Assembly: GCA_965222725.1 (NCBI GenBank)
Contig: OZ244969.1
Coordinates: 5,270,001 to 5,334,000 of the forward strand
From: GCA-2748575 sp965222725
Lineage (GTDB): Bacteria > Pseudomonadota > Gammaproteobacteria > Pseudomonadales > Ketobacteraceae
Direction: 5' to 3'
DNA length: 64,000 bases
In this document: positions 33,798 to 41,825 of the stretch, piece by piece
Numbering within the stretch: the first letter of the stretch is position 1
How the letters are laid out: the number at the start of each line of letters is the position of its first letter
Notes under the pieces: model-generated
What the model saw: only the letters and a program-made list of their open reading frames with translations
What the model was told of the DNA's origin: nothing
Databases searched by the model: none
Position numbers and translations under genes: made by a program

Positions 33798-35000
33798 ATG
33801 GATCTTATGCGCAAAACCTCACTCGTGCTTTTTACTACCTCACTGCTGGCAGCCTGTGGCGGCCAGGATCAGACCTCCCCTCCGGTCTGGGAACAAATCG
33901 AGTTACCGGAAACGGTCACTGAACACACATCCGTCACCCATGGCGATATGACCACCGATGCCTTCGGGGATATTGTCACTCTGGGCACGGCAACATCGAA
34001 CGCTGACCCGTCCACTCCGGCACTGGATCTGCTGCGCGAACTGTATCTGATGAAACAGGACAGCAACGGCAACCTGATCTGGAAAACCCTGATCAACTAC
34101 CCGGCGGATAGCGGCACGCCTTACGAAGTGGAATCCGACAACAATGGCAATCTGTATGCTGCCGGCGAAGGTTTTATTCTGAAAACCGACCGCTACGGAC
34201 AGGTGCAGTGGCAGGATACCTTCGAAGGCCTGGTGCTTTCCATTACGGTTACCGACGACCGGGTTTACGTGCCGGGCAAAATCACCCGGGTTTACGATCT
34301 CAATGGCAACCTGCAGCTGACCATTGATAACAACGATGATTACCCCTGGGAAATCCGCCTGGCGGACAACGGCGATATTATTCAGGCCACCTGGACCGCC
34401 ATCACCCGCCACGACAGTTACGGCAACCTGATCTGGTCTGCTCCGGCTCCCGTCGATGTTACCACCGTGGCCCGCATTCAGCTGGACAGCGCAGAAAACG
34501 TGTATGTGTCCTACCTCAGCAATGCCGGCGATTCCGGTGCCAGCACGGCAGCTGCCCGGGTGATTCGGGTGAATAACAATGGCTCCGTGGCCTGGAACCG
34601 GTTTATTCCGGATCGTCGCCCGTCGTCCAACTATTTCAAATCCGGAAATGTTGCACTGCACCTGACCAGCAACGGCGAACTATTGAACGTGACTGCCGGC
34701 ACCAAAGGGCGCCAGCTGACCCGCATCAACCCGGCTAACGGCAATGTTATCTGGGAAAAAGTGCACTCCGGCCACGGCCGTGCCGATGACAGCTATCTGG
34801 ATAGCGCCGACAACCTGTACATTGCCGGCGGCTCTCATCCTTCCAAGTACGACGCGAGCGGCAACCTGGTAGGCACCGGTGACATGCGTTCCACCAACAC
34901 CCGCAACTCCCTGACCATTGCCGGCAACCGTATGGTAGTGGGCGGCATTGTTTATGAAGACAGCCAGTTCAGGTTCTACACGGTGGCTTTCGATAAATAG
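33798..35000 (+). CDS. Beta-propeller-like lipoprotein
   Basis: A 400-residue lipoprotein. ATG at MDLMRKTSLVLF has AAAGGA ten bases upstream, and the lipobox LLAAC gives acylation at Cys18. The mature part has repeated blade-like elements (DSNGNLIWKTL, DRYGQVQWQDT, DLNGNLQLTID, DSYGNLIWSAP, NNNGSVAWNRF, PANGNVIWEKV), a pattern of PQQ/WD-type beta-propellers. No catalytic residues are recognised. It may be a surface or periplasmic binding scaffold. It appears to be a single-gene unit with its own strong terminator. Confidence 0.8.
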   Translation: MDLMRKTSLVLFTTSLLAACGGQDQTSPPVWEQIELPETVTEHTSVTHGDMTTDAFGDIVTLGTATSNADPSTPALDLLRELYLMKQDSNGNLIWKTLINYPADSGTPYEVESDNNGNLYAAGEGFILKTDRYGQVQWQDTFEGLVLSITVTDDRVYVPGKITRVYDLNGNLQLTIDNNDDYPWEIRLADNGDIIQATWTAITRHDSYGNLIWSAPAPVDVTTVARIQLDSAENVYVSYLSNAGDSGASTAAARVIRVNNNGSVAWNRFIPDRRPSSNYFKSGNVALHLTSNGELLNVTAGTKGRQLTRINPANGNVIWEKVHSGHGRADDSYLDSADNLYIAGGSHPSKYDASGNLVGTGDMRSTNTRNSLTIAGNRMVVGGIVYEDSQFRFYTVAFDK

Positions 35001-35036
35001 CAGCCTTTAAAAAATCAAGGCGCTTTAGCTTTTACA

Positions 35037-35071
35037 GGCCGCAGCCCGGACCCGGGTCGCGGCCTTTTTTT
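35037..35071 (+). terminator. Rho-independent terminator after the propeller lipoprotein
   Basis: GGCCGC (35037-35042) pairs with GCGGCC (35059-35064), with further GC pairs inside, and is followed by seven T. It lies 36 bp after the stop codon. Confidence 0.9.
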
Positions 35072-35162
35072 GCCCCGAATAATGACTGGAATTGACCTGG
35101 CCATTTGACCGGAACCAGTGTCTGTGTTTGATTTAAAGGATGGTCAAACACAGGAATTTTTT

Positions 35163-36866
35163 ATGAGCATCCCCAGCGAACAAGCCAACCCGCTCCACAC
35201 TGCCGATACCCACGAAGTCTTTAACCAGCCCCACGCACTGGAAAACTACAATACCTTTCTGAGTGATATCGCCCTGCAGGAAGCCATCAAACGGGAAGGT
35301 GGTAACTGGGCCTGGCAACAGCTGGTGGATTTCGGCGAATTTACCGGCCGCGGCGACGTAATCAAACGGGGCACCGATGCCAACCGCTTTAAACCCACTT
35401 TTAAAACCCATGATCAGTACGGCCGCCGCGTGGACGAAGTGGAATTCCACCCCGCTTACCACCAGCTGATGGACACCGCCATCAGTCATGGTCTGCACTC
35501 CCTGCCCTGGACCCACGAAGGCAACGGAGGCCATGTAGCGCGGGCCGGTCTTTATTACCTGCAAACCCAGGTGGAAGCCGGCCACGGCTGCCCTGTTACC
35601 ATGACCTTTGCCTCCATTCCCACGCTGCGCAAACAGCCGGATATTGCGGAAAAATGGGTGCCGCTGGTCACCAGTCGCCAGTACGATTCCCGTAACGTGC
35701 CCTTTTATGAAAAACCCGGCCTCACCATCGGCATGGCCATGACCGAAAAACAGGGCGGCTCCGACGTACGCGCCAACACCACCCAGGCGCGGCCGCTGGA
35801 TCAGCCGGGTGGCGGCAAAGTCTACGAACTGGTGGGCCACAAATATTTTGTGTCTGCCCCCATGTGTGACGGTTTTCTGGTGCTGGCTTACGCCCCCGAT
35901 GGCCTGTCCTGTTTTCTGGTGCCCCGCTGGCGGGAAGACGGCAGTAAAAACCCGCTGCAGCTGCAGCAACTGAAAGACAAGATGGGCAATGCGTCCAACG
36001 CCTCTTCCGAAACAGAATTACGCGGCGCCCACGGTTACCTGATTGGTGATGAAGGCCGTGGCGTGGCCAATATTCTGGAAATGGTGGCCATGACCCGGTT
36101 TGACTGCATGATCGGTTCCTCCGCTGGGATGCGCCAGGCGGTGGCGCAGATTACCCATCACTGCCATCACCGCGCTGCCTTTGGCAAAGCGCTGGATGAA
36201 CAGCCCCTGATGCAGAACGTACTGGCGGATCTGATTATCGAAAACGAAGCGGCTCTGGCATTAACCATGCGCATTGCCCGGGCCCTGGACAGCGCCGGCG
36301 GCGCTGAAAAAAACGAACATGAACAACTGATATCCCGTATCGGCACAGCCGTGGGCAAATACTGGATTTGCAAACGCACCCCCAATCATGCCTATGAAGC
36401 CATGGAATGTATTGGCGGCAGCGCCGTGATGGAAACCAGCCTGATGCCCAGGCTGTATCGCGAAGCACCGGTGAATGCCATCTGGGAAGGCAGCGGTAAT
36501 GTGCAGGCGCTGGATTTGTTGCGGGTACTGGCAAGAAACCCGGAAACCCTGGAAGCCCTCTTTATTGAAATGGAAAAAGTCCGGGGAATGGATAACCGCT
36601 TTGATCGCTATCTGGACCGGGTAAAAAATACTTTTGCTGACCAGGAAGATGTTGAATACCGTGCGCGGCAGATCACAGAGCAACTGGCAGTGAGTTTTCA
36701 GGCCAGCCTGCTGTTGCAGCAGGGCAATGCCAATCAAAGTAACAGCAATGTGGCCGAAGCCTTTTGCGGTGGGCGGCTGGGGGAAACGCCACACCAGATG
36801 TATGGCACCCTGCCCAAAGGCCTGAACTGCAAAGCCATTATCGACCGGGCCCGGCCGCAGGTTTAA
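35163..36866 (+). CDS. AidB-type acyl-CoA dehydrogenase
   Basis: A 567-residue flavoprotein of the AidB subfamily (E. coli AidB has about 540 residues). FNQPHALENYNTFLSDIALQ at the N-terminus, GMAMTEKQGGSDVRANTTQA (FAD binding), DKMGNASNASSETEL, MTRFDCMIGSSAGMRQAV and YREAPVNAIWEGSGNVQALD match AidB. E. coli AidB binds DNA and isovaleryl-CoA and is linked to alkylation stress; relatives may be true acyl-CoA dehydrogenases. The ATG follows an AGGA site, and a GTG start 15 codons upstream is less likely. Its end overlaps the convergent phosphorylase gene by four bases. Confidence 0.88.
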   Translation: MSIPSEQANPLHTADTHEVFNQPHALENYNTFLSDIALQEAIKREGGNWAWQQLVDFGEFTGRGDVIKRGTDANRFKPTFKTHDQYGRRVDEVEFHPAYHQLMDTAISHGLHSLPWTHEGNGGHVARAGLYYLQTQVEAGHGCPVTMTFASIPTLRKQPDIAEKWVPLVTSRQYDSRNVPFYEKPGLTIGMAMTEKQGGSDVRANTTQARPLDQPGGGKVYELVGHKYFVSAPMCDGFLVLAYAPDGLSCFLVPRWREDGSKNPLQLQQLKDKMGNASNASSETELRGAHGYLIGDEGRGVANILEMVAMTRFDCMIGSSAGMRQAVAQITHHCHHRAAFGKALDEQPLMQNVLADLIIENEAALALTMRIARALDSAGGAEKNEHEQLISRIGTAVGKYWICKRTPNHAYEAMECIGGSAVMETSLMPRLYREAPVNAIWEGSGNVQALDLLRVLARNPETLEALFIEMEKVRGMDNRFDRYLDRVKNTFADQEDVEYRARQITEQLAVSFQASLLLQQGNANQSNSNVAEAFCGGRLGETPHQMYGTLPKGLNCKAIIDRARPQV

Positions 36867-37615
36867 TCGGCGTCCTCTCTCTGTTCCTTTTGCAGGGTCA
36901 GCGCCCGGCCGATCAGGCGCCTGACCTTGCCCATACCCCGGGCAATGGCTTCTTCTATCTGCTCCATGGTAATCACCGTATCGCTGCGCCCGGCAGCCGG
37001 GTTTACCACAAGGGATACACAGGCATACTGCAAATCCAGTTCCCGGGCCAGTGCCGCTTCCGGCATGCCGGTCATGCCCACAATATCGCAGCCGTCCCGT
37101 TCCAGGCGGTCTACTTCCGCAGTGGTTTCCAGCCTGGGACCCTGGGTGACGCCATACACGCCCTGGGAATGCACGAGTATGCCTTCCAGTTCGCCGGCAT
37201 CCATTAACAGTTCCCGTAATTCTTCCGTGTAGGGGTCAGTAAAATCGATATGGATCACTTTGCCTTTTTCGGAATAGGAGCTCTCTCTGCCCCAGGTGTA
37301 ATCCACCAGCTGGTGGGGCACCACGATGGATTCCGCTCCATAGTTTTTGCGAATGCCGCCCACCGCGTTCACCGCAATAATGGCATCCACTCCGGATTCC
37401 TTTAACGCCCAGATGTTGGCCCGGTAGTTAATGGCGTGGGGCACAATGGTATGGCCTTTGCCATGCCGGGCCAGAAAAGCCACCTCAGTGCCATGGTATT
37501 CACCAAACTGCACCGGGGCCGAGCAATCACCGTAAGGTGTGCTCACTATTTTTTCGTCGTTGATGGTTAACCCTTCCAGGTCGGTTAAACCGGTGCCACC
37601 AATTATTGCCAGCAT
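36863..37615 (-). CDS. S-methyl-5'-thioinosine/thioadenosine phosphorylase
   Basis: A 250-residue purine nucleoside phosphorylase-family enzyme of the MTAP type. Its motifs are MLAIIGGTGLTDLEG at the start, FLARHGKGHTIVPHAINYRAN (phosphate and purine site), VNAVGGIRKNYGAESIVVPHQLVDYTWGR and VGMTGMPEAALARELDLQYA. The family releases the purine base from methylthio-nucleosides in polyamine and methionine salvage. Pseudomonas homologues in the same gene position act on methylthioinosine, so that substrate is inferred. Next to hpt, which salvages the hypoxanthine formed, it makes a short purine-salvage pair. Confidence 0.9.
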   Translation of the reverse strand: MLAIIGGTGLTDLEGLTINDEKIVSTPYGDCSAPVQFGEYHGTEVAFLARHGKGHTIVPHAINYRANIWALKESGVDAIIAVNAVGGIRKNYGAESIVVPHQLVDYTWGRESSYSEKGKVIHIDFTDPYTEELRELLMDAGELEGILVHSQGVYGVTQGPRLETTAEVDRLERDGCDIVGMTGMPEAALARELDLQYACVSLVVNPAAGRSDTVITMEQIEEAIARGMGKVRRLIGRALTLQKEQREDAD

Positions 37616-37648
37616 ATGTGTCCTTATGGGTCTTTTTATGCGTTTGCT

Positions 37649-38206
37649 TTACGCATCTTTGACAGCGTAAATGCCGCTTGCGTTACGCAGATAGCCTTTG
37701 TAATCCATGCCGTAACCGAATATAAAACGGTCTTCCACTTCCAGTGCCGTGTAGTCCGCCTTGAAATCCGGATCGCTTTTGCGATCGTGCAGCTTTTCAA
37801 TCAGTACGGCGGAACGCACTTCTTTGGCGCCCTGGGATTGGCAGGCCTGAATGATGGACTGCAAGGTCTGGCCTTCATCCAGAATGTCATCCACAATAAG
37901 AATAGTCCGGTTTTCCAGGGTTTCCTGGGGGGTTACTTTCCATTGCAGTTCGTTACCCGTTAAACCGAATCCATAACGGGTCACATGAATGTAATCCAGC
38001 TCCAGCGGAAAATTAAGCCGCATAATCAGTTTTGAAGTGAATACCAGCCCGCCGTTCATGACAGTGAGCACCAGCGGATTCTTGTCCTGCAGATCCGTTT
38101 CTATTTGCTGAACAAGGCCGTCGATAGCCCGCTCCACCTGCTGTTCCGACCACAGGCAGTCCGCCTCTTGCCAAACGCGATCCACTTCTTCTAATGATAC
38201 GGTCAT
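37649..38206 (-). CDS. hpt: Hypoxanthine-guanine phosphoribosyltransferase
   Basis: A 185-residue phosphoribosyltransferase that joins hypoxanthine or guanine to PRPP. The PRPP motif ILIVDDILDEGQTL is at about 107-120, and the flexible-loop and hood regions (VLTVMNGGLVFTSKL, VEDRFIFGYGMDYKGYLRN) are intact. The start MTVSLEEVDRVW has GAGGAAT upstream. It lies 33 bp upstream of the phosphorylase gene on the same strand. The coupling makes sense because methylthioinosine phosphorolysis yields hypoxanthine. Confidence 0.93.
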   Translation of the reverse strand: MTVSLEEVDRVWQEADCLWSEQQVERAIDGLVQQIETDLQDKNPLVLTVMNGGLVFTSKLIMRLNFPLELDYIHVTRYGFGLTGNELQWKVTPQETLENRTILIVDDILDEGQTLQSIIQACQSQGAKEVRSAVLIEKLHDRKSDPDFKADYTALEVEDRFIFGYGMDYKGYLRNASGIYAVKDA

Positions 38207-38237
38207 GGTTGATTCCTCAATTCTCTTTTTATCGCAC

Positions 38238-39377
38238 TCACTGTTTTTGTGTTTCAGCTTTCTCGATCTGCGGTGCCGGAATGGCTGTTTCCGGATCGCC
38301 GGCATCGGTTTCGTTGAACAGATGCAGCGTACGGGTGGGAAACGCAAACTGTGCACCGTGCTGCTTAACGATCTCCGCAATTTTCAGCAGCACATCCTCT
38401 TTCACCTCGTGATACTTCACCCAGTTGGTGGTTTTGGTAAAGGTATAAATAAAGAAATCCAGAGAAGAAGCCCCATACTGATTGAAGTTCACCATCAAGG
38501 TCTGGGTCGTATCGAGCTCCTCATGGTTCATCAGCATCGCCCTTACGTCATTCAGGATTTTTGGCACCGTGTTGACATCATCATAGCGCACACCCATGGT
38601 TTCATAAATGCGGCGGTGAGACATACGGCTGGGGTTTTCCAGCGATATGCTGGTGAACATGGAATTGGGCACATACAGCGGGCGCTTGTCGAAGGTACGG
38701 ATACAGGTCAGGCGCCAGCCGATATGTTCCACGGTACCTTCTATCTGGCGGTCCGGCGATCTTACCCAATCGCCCACAGAGAAAGGGCGATCCATATAAA
38801 TCATAAGGCCGCCGAAAAAGTTGGCCAGCAGGTCCTTGGCGGCAAAGCCCACGGCAATACCACCAATACCACCAAACGCCAGCACACCGGATACGCTGTA
38901 ACCCATGGACTGGGCCACCACCAGCAAGGCTGTAATAATGACCGAGGCCCGTAACAACTTGGAAATAGCGGTTACGGTGGTCGCATCCATGGGTTCCTTG
39001 GTATAACCGGGTGTTTTCAGGTTGTGTTCCGCCTCACTGATAAAGCGCACCGCAAACCAGGCAAAGAGTGCAATCACGCCCACCTTGAAAGCACCACGGA
39101 TCATTTCCGTAGTGCCCGGCTCCAGTTCCAGCTCCATAATTTTAAGGACGATCCGGGCACCGATCAGCAGCACAAAAAACCGCAACGGCTTTTTCACCGA
39201 TGCAATCAGTGAGTCGTCCCACAGGTTTTTGGTTTTGGCTGACTGAACCTGCAGGTGTTCCAGAAATTTCCCCAGAATATAATTCAGAAACAGCGAAGCA
39301 AAAATAACAACAAAGGATTTAACCACCCAATTGCCGTCGGCCTGTTGCGCCACCAACCAGTCAATCAGTTCTTCCAT
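38238..39377 (-). CDS. MscS-family mechanosensitive channel
   Basis: A 379-residue inner membrane channel. About five membrane helices are visible (roughly 20-37, 68-83, 95-112, 130-165). The pore helix and following loop are seen as GVLAFGGIGGIAVGFAAKDLLANFFGGL then MIYMDRPFSVGDWVR. The beta and C-terminal domains of MscS follow. The family opens on hypo-osmotic shock. It has extra helices compared with E. coli MscS (286 residues) and is closer in size to YnaI-type channels. The C-terminal tail is acidic and short. Confidence 0.9.
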   Translation of the reverse strand: MEELIDWLVAQQADGNWVVKSFVVIFASLFLNYILGKFLEHLQVQSAKTKNLWDDSLIASVKKPLRFFVLLIGARIVLKIMELELEPGTTEMIRGAFKVGVIALFAWFAVRFISEAEHNLKTPGYTKEPMDATTVTAISKLLRASVIITALLVVAQSMGYSVSGVLAFGGIGGIAVGFAAKDLLANFFGGLMIYMDRPFSVGDWVRSPDRQIEGTVEHIGWRLTCIRTFDKRPLYVPNSMFTSISLENPSRMSHRRIYETMGVRYDDVNTVPKILNDVRAMLMNHEELDTTQTLMVNFNQYGASSLDFFIYTFTKTTNWVKYHEVKEDVLLKIAEIVKQHGAQFAFPTRTLHLFNETDAGDPETAIPAPQIEKAETQKQ

Positions 39378-39425
39378 TGGTCCTCTCCGGATAAGATCAA
39401 AAACATATCATTAACAGACAGCAGC

Positions 39426-40439
39426 CTATTCAGCATTCGCGATATTTTGATGAAGCTGCTGCCATTTTTCTTCTTGTTGCAGTTGTTCCCAGGTCCACAA
39501 AGGTGTGGACTTTAACGCAGTAAAACGTTCACTGTTCACCGGTATAGCGGCCGTTTCCAGCCAGCGCAGCACTTCAAGAGCACCGTCACGGTGATTACAC
39601 ACCAGCACCATATCGCAGCCTGCAGCAAAGGCTGCTTCCGCCCGCTGCACAAAGCCGCCGGCCACCCGTGCGCCTTCCATTGTCAGGTCATCGCTGAAGA
39701 TAACCCCGTCAAAGCCCAGATTGCCCCGCAACTGTTCCTGAATCCAGTAAGCCGAAAAGCCCGCTGGATCAGGATCCACACCGGAATAAATCACATGGGC
39801 CGGCATAATACCTGCCAGCTCTTTGGCCAGCGCACGGAACGGCACCAGATCCGCGGAGGTAATATCCTCCAGACTGCGATTGTCGACGGGAATATCCACG
39901 TGGGAGTCTGCTTCCACCCAGCCATGGCCGGGAAAGTGCTTGCCGGTAGCCGCCATGCCGGCCTGCTTCATGCCCTGAATATAGGCCTGTGCCAGCTGTG
40001 CTATTACCTGCGGATCACTGGCAAAGGCACGATCACCAATCACCGCGCTGTGGCCAAAATCCACATCCAGTACCGGCGCAAAAGAGATATCCACGCCAAG
40101 GCTGGTCATCTCCGCCGCCATCAGCCAGCCCCAATCGCGGGCATTGGCCATTGCCTGCTCCGGCGCTGTCTGAAACTGCACGCCCAGCTTGCGCAGGGGT
40201 GGCAACCGGGTAACGCCCTCACGGAACCGCTGCACCCTGCCCCCTTCCTGATCCACTGCAATAATCATATCGGGGCGAATTTCCCGGATACTGGCGATCA
40301 GTGCCTGCACCTGTTGCGGGGATTGGTAATTACGGGAAAAAAGTATGACGCCACCCACCACCGGGTTGGCCAGAATATCCTGCTCATCTGCCTGTAATTC
40401 AAGATCTGCAAGATCCAGCATCAGGGGGCCTGTGGCCAT
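39426..40439 (-). CDS. nagZ: Beta-N-acetylglucosaminidase NagZ
   Basis: A 337-residue glycoside hydrolase family 3 enzyme. It acts in the cytoplasm on GlcNAc-anhydroMurNAc peptides during cell wall recycling, which also sets AmpC induction in many bacteria. AVDQEGGRVQRFREGVT, the catalytic loop KHFPGHGWVEADSH (from Lys167) and the nucleophile Asp250 in FSDDLTMEGA are all present. The gene order nagZ then psrA then lexA is that of Pseudomonas. It is followed upstream (minus strand) by a YkuD-domain gene 32 bp away. Confidence 0.95.
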   Translation of the reverse strand: MATGPLMLDLADLELQADEQDILANPVVGGVILFSRNYQSPQQVQALIASIREIRPDMIIAVDQEGGRVQRFREGVTRLPPLRKLGVQFQTAPEQAMANARDWGWLMAAEMTSLGVDISFAPVLDVDFGHSAVIGDRAFASDPQVIAQLAQAYIQGMKQAGMAATGKHFPGHGWVEADSHVDIPVDNRSLEDITSADLVPFRALAKELAGIMPAHVIYSGVDPDPAGFSAYWIQEQLRGNLGFDGVIFSDDLTMEGARVAGGFVQRAEAAFAAGCDMVLVCNHRDGALEVLRWLETAAIPVNSERFTALKSTPLWTWEQLQQEEKWQQLHQNIANAE

Positions 40440-40471
40440 GAAGTTATCCTTAATGACTTGTCAGAGGTTTA

Positions 40472-40984
40472 TCAGAAAGCCTGCTGTTGCAGGGTTACCG
40501 GCGTACCGGGAGGCACGCGGTCAAAGAGGTCGATTATGTCATTATTTCGCATGCGAACACAGCCATGGGATTTGGGTTCTCCCATGGGTTCGGTATCCGG
40601 GGTGCCATGGATATAGATAAAACGGCGCATGGAATCCACCGAGCCCAACCTGTTTACGCCGGGCTCGGTGCCACACAGCCAGAGAATGCGGGTAAGAATC
40701 CAGTCCCGTTCGGGGTGTTCCGCGGCCAGCGCCGGGCTGTAGATTTCGCCGGTAAAACGCCGGCCCACGAAAACCGAGTTGGCTTCACGCCCGGCGCCGA
40801 TCTTGGCGCGGATATAGTGTTTTCCCAGCGGGGTTTTACCGGAGTTTTCCTGATTGCCGATGCCGTACATGGAGGTGGATACGGGCCAGGTTTTTAACCA
40901 TTCCCCATCTGCAAACAAACCCAGAGTTTGCTGGTCGATGGAGATAATAATTTCCTTTGCTGATTCCTGCGCTGGCTGTTGCAC
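40472..40984 (-). CDS. L,D-transpeptidase (YkuD) domain protein without signal peptide
   Basis: A 170-residue protein consisting almost only of a YkuD catalytic domain. The active-site motif HGTPDTEPMGEPKSHGCVRM holds the Cys of SHGC, with His in the same segment. The GTG start (AGGGGA ribosome site) is fixed by an in-frame TGA immediately upstream, and the N-terminus QQPAQESAKEIIISIDQQT is not a signal peptide or membrane anchor. Exported L,D-transpeptidases cross-link peptidoglycan; a cytoplasmic one next to nagZ might instead trim recycled peptides. Other bacteria have such short forms, whose role I cannot state. Confidence 0.85.
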   Translation of the reverse strand: MQQPAQESAKEIIISIDQQTLGLFADGEWLKTWPVSTSMYGIGNQENSGKTPLGKHYIRAKIGAGREANSVFVGRRFTGEIYSPALAAEHPERDWILTRILWLCGTEPGVNRLGSVDSMRRFIYIHGTPDTEPMGEPKSHGCVRMRNNDIIDLFDRVPPGTPVTLQQQAF

Positions 40985-41028
40985 TCAGACTCCCCTGAAC
41001 TTGATGCTTGTTAACAGCCGCTATGCTA

Positions 41029-41700
41029 TCACACCTTTTCTTCAGCGAAATTCAGCATGTCGTTGGACTTGTCCTGGTGTGACTTGATACCGGAAATCAT
41101 GAATGGCAGTAACCGCCCCACCACCTGATTGATATCCGTATTCACACCGGTATCGGATTCCAGCATGGCAGCCAGCGCCTGCTGATTGGACAAGGTAAAC
41201 ACCGCTGCACCCAGAGCAAAGTGGGTGTTCCAGAAAAGATCGATGTCGCTCAGCTCCGGGCAGGCAGGCCGCAGCAAACTGACAAAGCGGCGAAACACGG
41301 CACCGTAACGCTCCCCCAGATAATTACGCAAATGGCCCTGGGACTGGGTATAAGCCAGCCCCAGCAAACGCATAAATCCGGTAATGCGCCGCGCTGAGTG
41401 ACCATGCACCTTGTACACGGAACGGGTGAGCAACATGAGCAAATCGGAAATCGCCAGGGATTTGTCCTGCGCGTCGGCCTGGTTCAGCTCCTCGCTGACA
41501 GCGTCTGCCAGAGGGTCCAGATAACGCACGAAAATAGCCTGAATCAGGGCCTTTTTTGATCCGAAGTGATAGTTGACTGCCGCCAGGTTTACCCCGGCGG
41601 TGCTGGTGATGGTTCTGAGGGAGGTTTCAGCAAATCCCCGCTCTGCAAACAACGCCTCTGCGGCATCCAGGATTCGCTCCACCGTATCTTTTTGCGCCAT
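41029..41700 (-). CDS. psrA: TetR-family regulator PsrA
   Basis: A 223-residue regulator. The first 60 residues (VERILDAAEALFAERGFAETSLRTITSTAGVNLAAVNYHFGSKKALIQAIF) are nearly identical to Pseudomonas PsrA, and VNTDINQVVGRLLPFM matches the C-terminal part. PsrA senses long-chain fatty acids, controls beta-oxidation genes and activates rpoS in Pseudomonas. Two PsrA-type operators lie 70-100 bp upstream, so it is probably autoregulated. It sits between nagZ and lexA as in Pseudomonas, with one outer membrane protein gene inserted. Confidence 0.93.
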   Translation of the reverse strand: MAQKDTVERILDAAEALFAERGFAETSLRTITSTAGVNLAAVNYHFGSKKALIQAIFVRYLDPLADAVSEELNQADAQDKSLAISDLLMLLTRSVYKVHGHSARRITGFMRLLGLAYTQSQGHLRNYLGERYGAVFRRFVSLLRPACPELSDIDLFWNTHFALGAAVFTLSNQQALAAMLESDTGVNTDINQVVGRLLPFMISGIKSHQDKSNDMLNFAEEKV

Positions 41701-41771
41701 CCGAAATTACCTTGTTATTATCATTACTGCTCTCAGGTTTACTGAGGGATGTGGCGCCACAACGGCAGCCA

Positions 41772-41798
41772 TAAACATATGTTTCAAACATACGTTTA
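41772..41798. promoter_or_regulatory. Tandem PsrA operators upstream of psrA
   Basis: TAAAC-ATAT-GTTTC (41772-41785) and CAAAC-ATAC-GTTTA (41785-41798) share one base and both fit the PsrA pattern of AAAC/GTTT arms with a four-base spacer. Together with flanking CCA and TGG they form a near-perfect larger palindrome. Position 70-100 bp before the psrA ATG suggests autorepression. Confidence 0.75.
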
Positions 41799-41825
41799 TG
41801 GCGTAGGGGTGTCAAGATTGATCCG

